The notes: generated by a model not told the origin, from the sequence alone. Positions 8,216 to 16,700 are shown, numbered from the stretch's first letter. The stretch: DNA of 64,000 bases from Proteiniclasticum aestuarii (GCF_017368455.1 NZ_JAFNJU010000007.1:62001-126000), one strand, 5' to 3'. Numbers and translations: made by a program.

Positions 8216-9312
8216 AAGAAAACTTTTTATCACAGGCAGAAGTAGACGCGCTGCTGAAGAAAAAAGCGTCTGCCGAGGAAACCGGCCTGAAAGATACGGA
8301 TAAGGATGTCATAGGGGAAGTAGGAAACATCACCATGTCCACTGCTGCCACCACTTTGTCATCCATCATAAGCAGGAGAGTATCCATCACCACACCAAGG
8401 GTGAGTTATATAAGATTCGAAGAGATCATTGACGAATGTGAGGTTCCAAAGATCGTTTCCAGAATCGCATTCAAGGAAGGACTCAAAGGCAATAACCTTC
8501 TCATGATGAATGTGGAGGATTCGGCCATCATTGCGGATCTGATGATGGGCGGAGACGGAACCAATGCCAACAAGGAACTTACAGAACTTGAGCTGTCTGC
8601 GGTTTCCGAAGCCATGAACCAGATGATCGGGTCGGCTTCCACATCCATGGCCCAGATGCTGGGGAAGGGCATAGACATAAATCCGCCTATCGTGGAAGTG
8701 TGGGATCATAAGGATTCTATCGATTACAGAAAGTTTGTCAATGAAGAATACATCTGCAAGATTTCTTTCCACCTTTCAGTGGAAGGACTCATTGAAAGTG
8801 ACATCATGCAGCTCTATACGCTGGATACTGTGAAGGAGATTGTAGGCATTATGATGGGGGAACCTGTGGCTGAAAAGAAAGAACCCGGCAGGAATGAACC
8901 AGCAAGAAAAGCGTCTGTGGAAGAAACCTATACTGCTCAAAGACAAGAGAAAAGTGAAGAATCTGTAAAAGAGAGAGAGACTTTTGAGGAGGAAGTGGAA
9001 GTGCAGAAACCTGTTTTCGCACCGTTAAAAGATACCTCAGAACCTTCTCAGAAGAGAAATCTGGATCTCATCATGGATGTACCTCTGGAGTTCTCCGTGG
9101 TGCTGGGTAAGACCAAGAAGTCCATTCAGGATGTACTGGCACTGGGTGCGGGAAGCGTTGTGGAGCTCAATAAACTGGCGGATGAGCCGCTTGAAGTATA
9201 CGTGAACGGAAAGCTTATTGCCCATGGTGAAGTAGTGGTCATCAATGAAAACTTCGGTATCAGAATCACTCATATCATGAGCAAGGAAGCCAGAGTCAAA
9301 GGGCTGAAGTAG
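8212..9312 (+). CDS. fliY: Flagellar motor switch phosphatase FliY (FliN-type)
   Basis: FliY is the Gram-positive version of FliN with an added CheC-like CheY-P phosphatase part. The 366-residue protein starts with a CheY-binding peptide ('LSQAEVDALLKK'), then has two E-x-x-N phosphatase motifs ('IGEVGNITMSTA' and 'VSEAMNQMIGSA'). A glutamate-rich linker (about 225-280) leads to a C-terminal FliN/SpoA domain ('MDVPLEFSVVLGKTKKSIQDVLALGAGSVVELNKLADEPL' region, 288-330). It is the last gene of the che operon, ending 31 nt before a strong terminator. Cells thus have both CheC and FliY to clear CheY-P. Confidence 0.94.
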   Translation: MKENFLSQAEVDALLKKKASAEETGLKDTDKDVIGEVGNITMSTAATTLSSIISRRVSITTPRVSYIRFEEIIDECEVPKIVSRIAFKEGLKGNNLLMMNVEDSAIIADLMMGGDGTNANKELTELELSAVSEAMNQMIGSASTSMAQMLGKGIDINPPIVEVWDHKDSIDYRKFVNEEYICKISFHLSVEGLIESDIMQLYTLDTVKEIVGIMMGEPVAEKKEPGRNEPARKASVEETYTAQRQEKSEESVKERETFEEEVEVQKPVFAPLKDTSEPSQKRNLDLIMDVPLEFSVVLGKTKKSIQDVLALGAGSVVELNKLADEPLEVYVNGKLIAHGEVVVINENFGIRITHIMSKEARVKGLK

Positions 9313-9342
9313 TTTCGTCCCAATAGAATACTGATTCACAGG

Positions 9343-9369
9343 AAAAAGAGGAGTTTCGCCTCTTTTTTT
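9343..9369 (+). terminator. Terminator of the che-fliM-fliY operon
   Basis: A 9-bp stem AAAAAGAGG (9343-9351) pairs with CCTCTTTTT (9359-9367) across a 7-nt loop, and the right arm runs into seven T residues (9363-9369). The complementary A tract could let it work in both directions. Confidence 0.85.
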
Positions 9370-9378
9370 CTTTTGGGG

Positions 9379-9408
9379 TTAACAAAACGAATGAATCTAC
9401 GATACTAT
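9379..9408 (+). promoter_or_regulatory. Candidate promoter of flgM-flgN-flgK-flgL-fliW-csrA
   Basis: TTAACA (9379-9384) and TACTAT (9403-9408) are separated by 18 nt and resemble a housekeeping promoter. The same stretch also gives a weak sigma-28 reading (TAAC-N14-TACGATAC, 9380-9405), and in Bacillus flgM has a SigD promoter. Which sigma factor is used cannot be decided by eye. Confidence 0.45.
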
Positions 9409-9439
9409 AGAATAAGAGTAATAAAGGCAGGTGAATTCC

Positions 9440-9721
9440 ATGAAAATAGATCAGTTTCATACAGGTTACGTGAAAAGCACATACAAGACCAGTGATGAGA
9501 GAAAAAATGGTCATGTGGATGGGAAGACAATAGGGAAAAGCACTGTTGAAATCTCCACTCAGGCAAAAGCCCTGGTGAAGAAGATCAATGAGTCCGAGGA
9601 TAGTCATTTCAGTGAAAAGGTGGAAAGCATCCGAAGAAGTATCCAGGAAGGAAGCTACAAAGTGGATACTGAAAAGATAGCAGATAAGATACTTGAAAAG
9701 ATAGACGAGCAGAGAGGATAA
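9440..9721 (+). CDS. flgM: Anti-sigma-28 factor FlgM
   Basis: FlgM binds sigma-28 and keeps late flagellar promoters off until the hook-basal body is complete. The 93-residue protein has the family's layout: a loose N-terminus ('MKIDQFHTGYVKSTYKT') and a C-terminal sigma-binding region ('VESIRRSIQEGSYKVDTEKIADKILEKI'), where the 'I..G.Y.vd...IA..ll' pattern is the hallmark. The ATG at 9440 is preferred over the GTG at 9431 because AGGTG (9429-9433) is correctly spaced from it and covers the GTG. It heads a six-gene operon with flgN 6 nt downstream. Confidence 0.88.
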   Translation: MKIDQFHTGYVKSTYKTSDERKNGHVDGKTIGKSTVEISTQAKALVKKINESEDSHFSEKVESIRRSIQEGSYKVDTEKIADKILEKIDEQRG

Positions 9722-9727
9722 AAACAG

Positions 9728-10099
9728 ATGAACGATACTAGAAGGCTTCAGGATGCACTCAGAGAGCTGATCAAGGTTCTTAACGAGGAAAAGAGTGTGC
9801 TTCTTCGAAACGATGCGGTTTCACTTGAAATGATTGTAGAAAAAAAGAATGCGATTATACCGGTGATTCTTGAAGAACAGAAGAAAGGCGTTGTCGCGGA
9901 TGAATCTGTAAAAGTTTATGCACTTGAAATCGAGAAGCTCCAGGAAGTGAATCAACTGCTCACAAGGCAGGCTTTGAGTTTCCAGGAGGAAATTTATAAA
10001 GCGCTTTCAAAAAACACTTCAGCTAAATACAAGACCTATTCTAAAGCCGGTGGCATGAATAATGCCAAAGAAGTCAGTATCATTGATCAGTCAGTATAG
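9728..10099 (+). CDS. flgN: FlgN-type export chaperone for hook-associated proteins
   Basis: FlgN chaperones bind FlgK and FlgL in the cytoplasm and deliver them to the export gate. The 123-residue protein is almost all helical and coiled-coil-like ('LQDALRELIKVLNEEKSVLLRNDAVSLEMIVEKKNAIIP' region), with the typical 'L..Ll..E...L...d...l..i...K' spacing near the N-terminus. Identification rests on this pattern and on its position between flgM and flgK (11 nt gap), the standard place for flgN in Bacillota. Confidence 0.82.
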   Translation: MNDTRRLQDALRELIKVLNEEKSVLLRNDAVSLEMIVEKKNAIIPVILEEQKKGVVADESVKVYALEIEKLQEVNQLLTRQALSFQEEIYKALSKNTSAKYKTYSKAGGMNNAKEVSIIDQSV

Positions 10100-10110
10100 A
10101 GGAGTAGATT

Positions 10111-11688
10111 ATGTCAGGATTATTTGGAAGTTTTAATGTTGCAGTCAAGGGTCTTAATGCGAGCCAGACCGCCTTACATACCACAGGCCACAATATTTCA
10201 AATGCGGGGACAGAGGGGTTTAACCGCCAGCGCGTTGAAATAAAAGCGGATACACCTTATAATCTTGCTGGCGTTGGGCAGCTAGGTACCGGTGTGAGAA
10301 TTCAGTCTGTAGTACGTGTGGTGGATGAATTTGTGGATCTTCAGATCAGAAATGAGAACAGTATTTTTTCTCAGTTTGAAGCGCAGTATGATACCATCGG
10401 ACAAATTGAGATGGTATTCAATGAACCGTCAGACACTGGGCTGAATTTCGCCATGGGAGAAATGTTTAATGCGTGGCAGGAGCTTTCCAAGAATCCGGAG
10501 AGTCTGAATGCAAAAAGCATCGTTGTTGAAAAATCGAAGGCTTTTGCGGATAGCTTAAACCACATGGCATCCAGAGCAGATCAGCTCAAGGGAGATGTTG
10601 TAGGTAATATCGGAAAGAATGTATTTGATGTGAATTCTTTGGTAACGCAGCTTAATGGTGTCAACGAACAGATTGCAAATATTCAGATTAAAGGGCAGAG
10701 TCCCAATGATCTTATGGACACCAGAGATCAGATTTTAAAGGATCTTTCCGGTGCAGCTGATATTGAAACCACTTTTGATAAATGGGGGCGAGCTTCTGTA
10801 AGTATTGCAGGACAGCAGGTTACAAGAATCAATGGGGAAGGTATGAGTGGGCAGGACAATACTACCATCCTAAGCAATGTTTCAGCTGTAGAAAAGAACG
10901 GCGATGTTTATACTGTCGAGGTTCAGATTGGTGGAAATACGTCCAAAGTGGAAAAGATCACCATGACAAAAGATGAAGTGCAGAACTTTCAGCCGGGAAC
11001 ACCGGTTTTTGTCAAAATGCCTACTGATGATTCAGCCCCAGTTCTATCCGATCTTTCAGCAGCAAACATCACTTCCGGAGCCATTGGCGGACACGTCAAT
11101 TCCATCAAGGAAATTGAAGATAGAATAGAAGATCTTTCAAAGTTTGCAACCGGTGTGAAGTATGCTTTTAACAGCATTCATGCTGCTGGTGCATCAGGAG
11201 AGGCGTTTTTCACTGGAGACAGTGCTCTGGACTTTTCTGTGAATGAAAAACTCATAGAAGATGAAGGTCTTGTCAACACCGGCAAGGGAATAGAATCACC
11301 TGATGGTGATGGGAGTAGAGCTTTGGCATTGGCGAACTTGAGAAATGTGAAACTGAATCTAAGTGAAGAGAATCTCGCTGGCAACAATATCTATGACGAT
11401 GAGACGATGTCTTTTAATTCAAAAGGTACAACAACGACCATGGAAGATGCATATGGTGACATCGTCATCAAAGTGGGTGTGAAGACAGAACAGGCGTCCA
11501 ATATGATGGACAATCAGACAGCGGTACTGTCACAGCTGAATAACAGACGTGAATCTGTATCTGGTGTTTCCATTGATGAGGAAGTGACGAATCTATTAAA
11601 GTTCCAGAGAAGCTACGAAGCAAATTCCAGAGTCATCAATACCATAAATGAGATGCTGGATACACTCATCAACAGAACTGGTGTATAG
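10111..11688 (+). CDS. flgK: Hook-filament junction protein FlgK (HAP1)
   Basis: FlgK forms the first junction ring between hook and filament and is exported through the flagellar gate. The 525-residue protein has the rod/hook N-terminal signature ('GLNASQTALHTTGHNISNAGTEGFNRQRV') and the C-terminal helix shared by the axial proteins ('EEVTNLLKFQRSYEANSRVINTINEMLDTLINRTGV' region). The middle part carries 'NGVNEQIANIQ..GQSPNDLMDTRDQILKDLS', a FlgK hallmark. It is followed after 13 nt by flgL. Confidence 0.96.
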   Translation: MSGLFGSFNVAVKGLNASQTALHTTGHNISNAGTEGFNRQRVEIKADTPYNLAGVGQLGTGVRIQSVVRVVDEFVDLQIRNENSIFSQFEAQYDTIGQIEMVFNEPSDTGLNFAMGEMFNAWQELSKNPESLNAKSIVVEKSKAFADSLNHMASRADQLKGDVVGNIGKNVFDVNSLVTQLNGVNEQIANIQIKGQSPNDLMDTRDQILKDLSGAADIETTFDKWGRASVSIAGQQVTRINGEGMSGQDNTTILSNVSAVEKNGDVYTVEVQIGGNTSKVEKITMTKDEVQNFQPGTPVFVKMPTDDSAPVLSDLSAANITSGAIGGHVNSIKEIEDRIEDLSKFATGVKYAFNSIHAAGASGEAFFTGDSALDFSVNEKLIEDEGLVNTGKGIESPDGDGSRALALANLRNVKLNLSEENLAGNNIYDDETMSFNSKGTTTTMEDAYGDIVIKVGVKTEQASNMMDNQTAVLSQLNNRRESVSGVSIDEEVTNLLKFQRSYEANSRVINTINEMLDTLINRTGV

Positions 11689-11701
11689 GAGGACAGGATA
11701 A

Positions 11702-12634
11702 ATGAGAATTACCAATAATACCCTCACCGGGAATTATTTAAGAAACCTCAACAGAAATCTGAAGCAGATGCAGAAGTATCAGAATCAGCTCTCTTCGGGA
11801 AAAGAAGTATCCAGACCTTCTGACAATCCTATGCTTGTAGCTAGAGTGATGCAGCTGGATGGAAATGTAAGAATGAATGAACAGTATGAGAAGAACATTA
11901 ATGATGCGCTTGGATGGACCGATACGGCTGATGGCGCCATGAATGAAGTAACCAGTACTCTCCAGCGTGCTAGAGAGCTCATTATCTATGGAGCGAACGG
12001 GACCTTATCTGATACAGACAGAGCAGCATTAAAGGATGAAATGGATACGCTTCAGGGACAGCTTCAGCAGGTGCTGAACTCAAACTATGATGGAAGATAT
12101 ATCTTTGGAAGTCTTAAAACCACGGAGCCTCCATTTACAATCAACGATTTAGGTGCACTTGAATATAAAGGATACAATCCAGCGGGGGGAGAACCGGGTC
12201 ATATTGGTCTTGACAGAGAGATTGCAAAGGGTGTCACAATCACCATTCCTGCCAATGGATATAATATTGTTCATGTTGAAGGTGCGAGTGGTGACAATAA
12301 CGATATTGGAAACCTTTTTGTGAACATTTCCAAAGCGCTGGAAGATGGAAAAACGGAAGCCTTATCAGGGGACCTTCTTGGAGATATAGATAAACATCTA
12401 GATAATTCTATTCGCTTCAGGTCTAAAATGGGCGCTGTATATAATCGGTTGGAGTCTGCAAAAGAAAGAAATGCAGCAGAGAATCTTAGTATGACGGAGC
12501 TGCTCAGTAAGAGCGAAGATACCGACCTGGCTGAGAAAATGATGGAGTTCTCCACCATGAGAACGGTATACCAGGCATCACTTCAGACAGGAGCTCAGAT
12601 TCTTCAGCCTAGTCTATTAGATTATATAAGGTAG
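11702..12634 (+). CDS. flgL: Hook-filament junction protein FlgL (HAP3)
   Basis: FlgL is the second junction protein, related to flagellin at both ends. Its N-terminus reads 'MRITNNTLTGNYLRNLNRNLKQMQKYQNQLSSGKEVSRPSDNP', where 'LSSGk.i.rpSDdP' is the flagellin/FlgL signature. The C-terminus ends 'MEFSTMRTVYQASLQTGAQILQPSLLDYIR', the expected coiled-coil partner. At 310 residues it is normal. With no true flagellin in the window, FlgL and FliD are the only filament-region proteins encoded here apart from FlgK. Confidence 0.95.
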   Translation: MRITNNTLTGNYLRNLNRNLKQMQKYQNQLSSGKEVSRPSDNPMLVARVMQLDGNVRMNEQYEKNINDALGWTDTADGAMNEVTSTLQRARELIIYGANGTLSDTDRAALKDEMDTLQGQLQQVLNSNYDGRYIFGSLKTTEPPFTINDLGALEYKGYNPAGGEPGHIGLDREIAKGVTITIPANGYNIVHVEGASGDNNDIGNLFVNISKALEDGKTEALSGDLLGDIDKHLDNSIRFRSKMGAVYNRLESAKERNAAENLSMTELLSKSEDTDLAEKMMEFSTMRTVYQASLQTGAQILQPSLLDYIR

Positions 12635-12645
12635 GATGAAATAAG

Positions 12646-13098
12646 ATGATTATAAAAACTAAATTTCTTGGCGAAGTGGATATAAGAGAAGAAGATATTC
12701 TTGTCTTCCCAGATGGAATCCTAGGGTTTGAGGAAAGTAGAAAATTCATTCTCCTTCCTATTCCCGAGAACGAATTCTTCACTATATTGCAGGATGTGGA
12801 GCGAGAATATGTTTCCTTCATTGTCACGGATCCATGGAAATTCAAAGCGGATTATGAGATGGAAGTACCGGATAATGAGCTTCTGAAGATAAATATCAGA
12901 AAGAAAGAACAGATTGCCATGCTGAACATCGTCACCTTGTCTGACGTGTTTGAAAATAGCACCATGAATCTTCTGGCTCCTGTTATTCTGAATACGGAAA
13001 ATCGTATAGGAAAGCAGTATGTGCTAAACAATGTGCGCTACAGCAGCAAACATCCATTATTTGAGAAGAATGGAGAATCAGAAAATGTTGATTCTTAA
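12646..13098 (+). CDS. fliW: Flagellar assembly factor FliW (CsrA antagonist)
   Basis: FliW binds either flagellin or CsrA. When flagellin is exported, FliW is freed, sequesters CsrA and lifts the block on flagellin translation. The 150-residue protein shows the family motifs 'ILVFPDGILGFEESRKFILLPI' and 'FIVTDPWKFKADYEMEVPD', with a C-terminal half typical of FliW. It is 11 nt after flgL and overlaps csrA by 14 nt, so the antagonist and its target are made together. Confidence 0.95.
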   Translation: MIIKTKFLGEVDIREEDILVFPDGILGFEESRKFILLPIPENEFFTILQDVEREYVSFIVTDPWKFKADYEMEVPDNELLKINIRKKEQIAMLNIVTLSDVFENSTMNLLAPVILNTENRIGKQYVLNNVRYSSKHPLFEKNGESENVDS

Positions 13099-13309
13099 CA
13101 GAAAAACAGGAGAAAGCATCATTATCGATGACAGGATCGAAGTGAAGGTGCTGGAAACTTCAGATGGAAAGATCAAGCTGGGTATTGAAGCGCCAAAAGA
13201 TGTGATCGTGCACAGAAAAGAAGTCTATGATGAAATCAGAGATGAGAATATGAAAGCATCCGATATATCCTTGGAGAGCTTCAGTAAACTGAAAAGACCG
13301 CTGAAATAG
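13085..13309 (+). CDS. csrA: Carbon storage/translational regulator CsrA
   Basis: CsrA is a small RNA-binding dimer that represses translation by covering GGA motifs near ribosome sites, classically on flagellin mRNA in Bacillota. The 74-residue protein reads 'MLILNRKTGESIIIDDRIEVKVL' and continues with 'KLGIEAPKDVIVHRKEVYDEI', the most conserved stretch of the family. The start at 13085 is set by this conserved N-terminus and by GGAGA (13072-13076); longer in-frame starts only read into fliW. Its stop codon lies in the loop edge of the terminator that follows. Confidence 0.96.
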   Translation: MLILNRKTGESIIIDDRIEVKVLETSDGKIKLGIEAPKDVIVHRKEVYDEIRDENMKASDISLESFSKLKRPLK

Positions 13310-13319
13310 CGGTCTTTTT
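13292..13319 (+). terminator. Terminator overlapping the csrA stop codon
   Basis: AAAAGACCGCT (13292-13302) pairs perfectly with AGCGGTCTTTT (13308-13318) around a 5-nt loop, ending in five T residues. The csrA stop (13307-13309) lies inside the hairpin, so translating ribosomes could affect folding. Confidence 0.88.
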
Positions 13320-13418
13320 GTTGGCATAATGAAGAAGTACATCAGCCTCTTCTTAAACATTAGAATGTCTTCTAAAGGGCTTGGATTCACTTCCATAGCC
13401 TATTTTCAAGCATTGATT

Positions 13419-13444
13419 TATATTTCTTCCAGAGTGACCGATAT
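13419..13444 (+). promoter_or_regulatory. Sigma-28-type promoter of the tail-anchored protein gene
   Basis: A strong -10 (ACCGATAT, 13437-13444) is preceded by TATA (13419-13422) with the 14-nt spacer seen at the other sites in this window. The -10 box matches seven of eight consensus bases and the -35 matches three of four. The gene start is 31 nt downstream. Confidence 0.6.
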
Positions 13445-13474
13445 AGATACCAAGAAAAGTAATGGGGGTGAATC

Positions 13475-13951
13475 ATGAAAGTCAATGGAACGGATCCTTT
13501 AGCCAAGTTGCTGATGGAACTTAATAAACAGAGTAATGAGACCTCTGCAGCTACTGAGAAGGTGAATGTGGAAAGCTTGTCGAAGAAAGTAGAGGAGATT
13601 CTTGCTGGGAGAGATGAAGTTCACATAAAAGCAGATACTCAGCTGAAGCCAGAAGTCCACTTCACCCGTAGGCTTCATGAGACACCGGAAGTCTACTTTC
13701 AGAGAATCTCTTCTGAAATGATGAAAACCAAGGAAGTGGATAGCAATGGGAATGCAATGAATAATCAGGCGTTACATCTGGGAACAGATCTGGTGGAAAA
13801 AGCTGCAAGAGCAGGTCTTATGAAAGAGCTCATTGATCAGCAGAAGAAGGAGCAGACAGCTGCTTCGGATACAAAAGAAAATAGATGGCTCCTCATATTC
13901 TCAGCTGTATTTGTCTTGGTTCTTCTTATCTATCTTCTATTTCTTTCGTAA
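13475..13951 (+). CDS. Unrecognised tail-anchored membrane protein in the flagellar region
   Basis: I do not recognise this 158-residue protein. The first 135 residues are polar, charged and mostly predicted helical, with a 'HFTRRLHETPEVYFQRISSEM' segment and no obvious catalytic motif. The last 21 residues form one hydrophobic helix ('WLLIFSAVFVLVLLIYLLFLS') with nothing after it, so the protein would be a tail-anchored membrane protein with its bulk in the cytoplasm. The start has GGGGGTG 4 nt upstream. It stands alone between the csrA terminator and the flaG promoter, and its own upstream region carries a sigma-28-type promoter, which points to a late-flagellar or chemotaxis-related role. 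That role is inference only. Confidence 0.7.
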   Translation: MKVNGTDPLAKLLMELNKQSNETSAATEKVNVESLSKKVEEILAGRDEVHIKADTQLKPEVHFTRRLHETPEVYFQRISSEMMKTKEVDSNGNAMNNQALHLGTDLVEKAARAGLMKELIDQQKKEQTAASDTKENRWLLIFSAVFVLVLLIYLLFLS

Positions 13952-13970
13952 GAAAAGTTTTATAAGCTCT

Positions 13971-13996
13971 TAAATCCGATATGATATAGCCGACAT
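13971..13996 (+). promoter_or_regulatory. Sigma-28-type promoter of flaG-fliD-fliS-fliT
   Basis: TAAA (13971-13974), a 14-nt spacer and GCCGACAT (13989-13996) match the SigD consensus with one substitution in the -10 box. It is the only promoter-like sequence seen in the 100-nt gap and lies about 70 nt before flaG, consistent with late-class control of the filament cap genes. Confidence 0.75.
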
Positions 13997-14063
13997 AGAT
14001 ACTAATAGGCAAATTATCCTGAAACAGGATAAGAGGCTAATCATAAATAAGGATGTGAACACT

Positions 14064-14441
14064 TTGATTCAGATTTCAGGAATAACCGATACCAATGTTA
14101 AGCCAGTGCCGAAGATTGAAGCTTTAAAAGTAGAAAAGATCAGCCATAATCTTAAAGAAGAACAAGCGATAGAGTATAGAAAATTTCCAGACAATGAAGA
14201 TGAGAAGGAATTCACTAAAGAAGAAGTGGAGAGGGCGGTCACTAGCACCAACAGACTCCTTAATGATGAACATAAGACGCAGTACAAGTTCGAAGTCCAT
14301 GAAGGAACCGGTAGAGTCATGGTCAATCTGATTGATACAAAAACAAAGGAAGTAATCAAGGAGATTCCCCCGGAAAAGATTCTTGACCTGGTTGCAAACA
14401 TATGGGAGAGAATTGGAATACTTGTTGATGAAAGGGGATAA
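14064..14441 (+). CDS. flaG: Flagellar protein FlaG
   Basis: FlaG is a small cytoplasmic or exported protein of uncertain function that affects filament length and is usually encoded next to fliD. The C-terminal half carries the family core: 'YKFEVHEGTGRVMVNLIDTKTKEVIKEIPPEKILDLVANIWERIGILVDE', especially 'VIKEIPPEKIL'. The start is uncertain. The GTG at 14055 lies directly against the only ribosome site (AAGGA, 14049-14053), so the TTG at 14064 is preferred, giving about 125 residues. fliD begins 2 nt after its stop. Confidence 0.88.
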   Translation: MIQISGITDTNVKPVPKIEALKVEKISHNLKEEQAIEYRKFPDNEDEKEFTKEEVERAVTSTNRLLNDEHKTQYKFEVHEGTGRVMVNLIDTKTKEVIKEIPPEKILDLVANIWERIGILVDERG

Positions 14442-14443
14442 CA

Positions 14444-15841
14444 ATGTCAATTAATTTTTTAGGATCCTATTCTGGGATCGACCAGAGTACCATAGATCAG
14501 CTCATGGCTGTGGAAAAAAGACCGCTGATTCAGCTGTCTGAAAAGAAAACCAATACTGAAACTCAAATGAGTGCCTGGAATGATGTAAGAACAAGATTGA
14601 CCAATCTTTTCGATAAGATCAAAGCATTGCAGAACACTGAAACCTTCAGCTCAAAGAAAACCAGCGGAGGAGAATCAGCAACTCTTACGGTAAGTAAGAA
14701 CACACCAGAAGGCACCTATGATATTTCCGTATCTCAACTCGCAACTAGAGGGTCTGTGGTTGGTGGTGCCATTACTGCCATGACTTCTGTATCAGGAGAC
14801 AGCAGTACAGAGCTTGGGCTCACAGGGAAGTTTTCCATCAATGCAGCAGAAGATGGGTCAGGAAATGTCATAGAGGTGACAGCCACAGATACGGTCAGGA
14901 CTATTTCCGATAAGATCAATGCCATCAGTAAAGAGAGTGGAGTAAGATCTGCAATCATCGATAACCGCCTGGTTTTAACCAATGTGGAAACAGGAAATGC
15001 GGAAATCAAACTTGCCGATCTTGAGGGTGGAACCATGCGTTCAGATTTGGGACTGGATACTTCTACAGGTGGAGCGGAGATCATTCCTGGAAAAAATGCG
15101 AAGTTCACTGTAAACGGAGTAGATGTGGAAAGAACCAGCAACAGTGTAAATGATGTCATAGAATATACTACGATCAATCTGACAAAGATGCATGCAGAAG
15201 GGCAGTCTGACTCCATCGTTGTATCCAAGGATACCTCTAAAGTGGAAGAAGCGGTAAAGGGATTTGTGGATCAGTATAACTCAACCATGAATTTCATCAC
15301 AGATAAGCTGAAGGCGGGAACACCTGGAGAAACAGCTTCCAGGGGAACACTTGCTGGTGACAGCAGTCTTATAAGGCTCCAGTCCACCCTTCGCTCCATG
15401 GTCACTTCTTCCATCGCCAATGAAAACACAAGCATCGGTGACATCTCTCAACTAGGTGTCAGTACAGTTGATAAATTCGGGCAGCTGTCTTTTGACGCCT
15501 CAAAACTTAATGATGCATTGAATGAAGATCCACTTATTGTGCAGAACTTCTTTAACAGCAAGAATGCGGAAGGGAACGAAATCGGATTCGTGTCCAGAAT
15601 CAATGGATACATCGACAGTTTTTCCTCGACTACAGGCATCATCAAAGGAAAGACAGACAGTTTTGACAGAACACTGAAAGATATCAATAAGCAGGTGGAA
15701 AGCTTCAACATAAGGATGGAAAGAAAAGAAGCTTATTATGTCAATATGTTCGCAAAGCTGGATACCGCCATGATGCAAGCGGAATCCCAGATGGGCTGGC
15801 TCACCAGTCAGATTTCATCTATGACACCAACCAAGAAGTAG
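14444..15841 (+). CDS. fliD: Filament cap protein FliD (HAP2)
   Basis: FliD caps the growing filament and inserts flagellin subunits. The 465-residue protein has the FliD N-terminus ('GSYSGIDQSTIDQLMAVEKRPLIQLSEKKT') and central D2-D3 domains. The C-terminal FliD domain ends in a coiled coil ('LDTAMMQAESQMGWLTSQI', the usual 'ame..is.l.sq.swL..q' pattern). Its normal length indicates an intact gene. It is the second gene of the flaG operon, and its chaperone candidate FliT is encoded two genes downstream. Confidence 0.95.
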   Translation: MSINFLGSYSGIDQSTIDQLMAVEKRPLIQLSEKKTNTETQMSAWNDVRTRLTNLFDKIKALQNTETFSSKKTSGGESATLTVSKNTPEGTYDISVSQLATRGSVVGGAITAMTSVSGDSSTELGLTGKFSINAAEDGSGNVIEVTATDTVRTISDKINAISKESGVRSAIIDNRLVLTNVETGNAEIKLADLEGGTMRSDLGLDTSTGGAEIIPGKNAKFTVNGVDVERTSNSVNDVIEYTTINLTKMHAEGQSDSIVVSKDTSKVEEAVKGFVDQYNSTMNFITDKLKAGTPGETASRGTLAGDSSLIRLQSTLRSMVTSSIANENTSIGDISQLGVSTVDKFGQLSFDASKLNDALNEDPLIVQNFFNSKNAEGNEIGFVSRINGYIDSFSSTTGIIKGKTDSFDRTLKDINKQVESFNIRMERKEAYYVNMFAKLDTAMMQAESQMGWLTSQISSMTPTKK

Positions 15842-15854
15842 GAGGATATAGTAC

Positions 15855-16229
15855 ATGTACGCAGGAAATGCCTATGCCAGTGCTGGAAATGCATATAAGA
15901 GCAATGAAGTCATGACAGCACCAAAGAAAAAACTTGTTATCATGCTGTACGATGGAGCCATCAAGAACCTGAAGATCGCAAAACTTGCCATGGCAGACCA
16001 GGACATTGAAAAAACCAATAATGCCATCATCAAAGCCCAGAACATTCTTGCAGAATTCATGAGTACTCTGAATTTTGATGAAGGTGGAGAAATAGCCCAG
16101 AATCTAATGAATCTCTATCAGTATATGTATGACAGAACCATTAGAGCAAATATAGATAAAAATCCGGACATAGCAGATGAAGTCATCGCGCTTCTTGAGG
16201 AATTAAGAAACACATGGAGTCAGATATGA
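15855..16229 (+). CDS. fliS: Flagellin export chaperone FliS
   Basis: FliS binds the C-terminus of flagellin and prevents early polymerisation before export. The 124-residue, all-helical protein shows the family motifs 'YKSNEVMTAPKKKLVIMLYDGAIKNLKIAK' (consensus 'Y....v.tasp.eLi.mLYdgai') and 'LNFDEGGEIAQNLMNLYQYM', followed by a conserved arginine/asparagine stretch. It overlaps fliT by 4 nt. Its presence implies a flagellin gene elsewhere in the genome. Confidence 0.95.
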   Translation: MYAGNAYASAGNAYKSNEVMTAPKKKLVIMLYDGAIKNLKIAKLAMADQDIEKTNNAIIKAQNILAEFMSTLNFDEGGEIAQNLMNLYQYMYDRTIRANIDKNPDIADEVIALLEELRNTWSQI

Positions 16230-16609
16230 CGTATCTGGTACTCCTAGAAGAAAAGATGAAGATTCTCAGCGAAGCTCTGGCGGAAACGGAAGTCGACAGA
16301 ACGGATGTGGAAGAGTGCATTCGTGTCATCGGAAAGAATGAGAGAAGATTTGAAGCGCTGAAAGCCCTTCAGGTAAAGCTTTCTCTTACAATGAGCGGTG
16401 AAACCGCAGTAGAAAGAAAGATGGAAAGTGAAGCGCTGACTATTCTGAAGAAGCTCTCGGAAAATACGATGAAGCTTCAGGAGAGAATCATGAAAGAGAG
16501 AAACAGTTCCGTTCAGTCCATGAATGATTTCAGCAATCTGAAGAAAATCTCAAAAAGCTACGTGAAGGCGGAGCAGGGACCTGTTTTTGTGGACAAGGAT
16601 TTCAGATAA
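16226..16609 (+). CDS. fliT: Probable FliT-type flagellar chaperone
   Basis: The 127-residue protein is helical and charged, with no catalytic motif; helices such as 'TYLVLLEEKMKILSEALAETE' and 'ALTILKKLSENTMKLQERIMKE' fit the FliT/FlgN chaperone fold. Assignment is mainly by position directly after fliS, where fliT lies in Bacillota. The ATG at 16226 is chosen because it overlaps the fliS stop as ATGA and has GGAG (16216-16219) 6 nt upstream; an ATG at 16214 is also in frame. FliT usually serves FliD. Confidence 0.68.
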   Translation: MTYLVLLEEKMKILSEALAETEVDRTDVEECIRVIGKNERRFEALKALQVKLSLTMSGETAVERKMESEALTILKKLSENTMKLQERIMKERNSSVQSMNDFSNLKKISKSYVKAEQGPVFVDKDFR

Positions 16610-16700
16610 CAGACAGGAGTGTTTTTAATAGTACAAAGTTGAAAAATAAATCGGCTGTCCAGGTCAATCAGCTGATAGGGGTATAAAGGGGAATAGGGTA

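Noticed and set aside
16647-16678. TAAA and GCTGATAG as a sigma-28 promoter for the chemoreceptor at 16701
   Set aside because: The spacer is 20 nt, far from the 14 nt seen at the five accepted sites, and the -10 box is weak.
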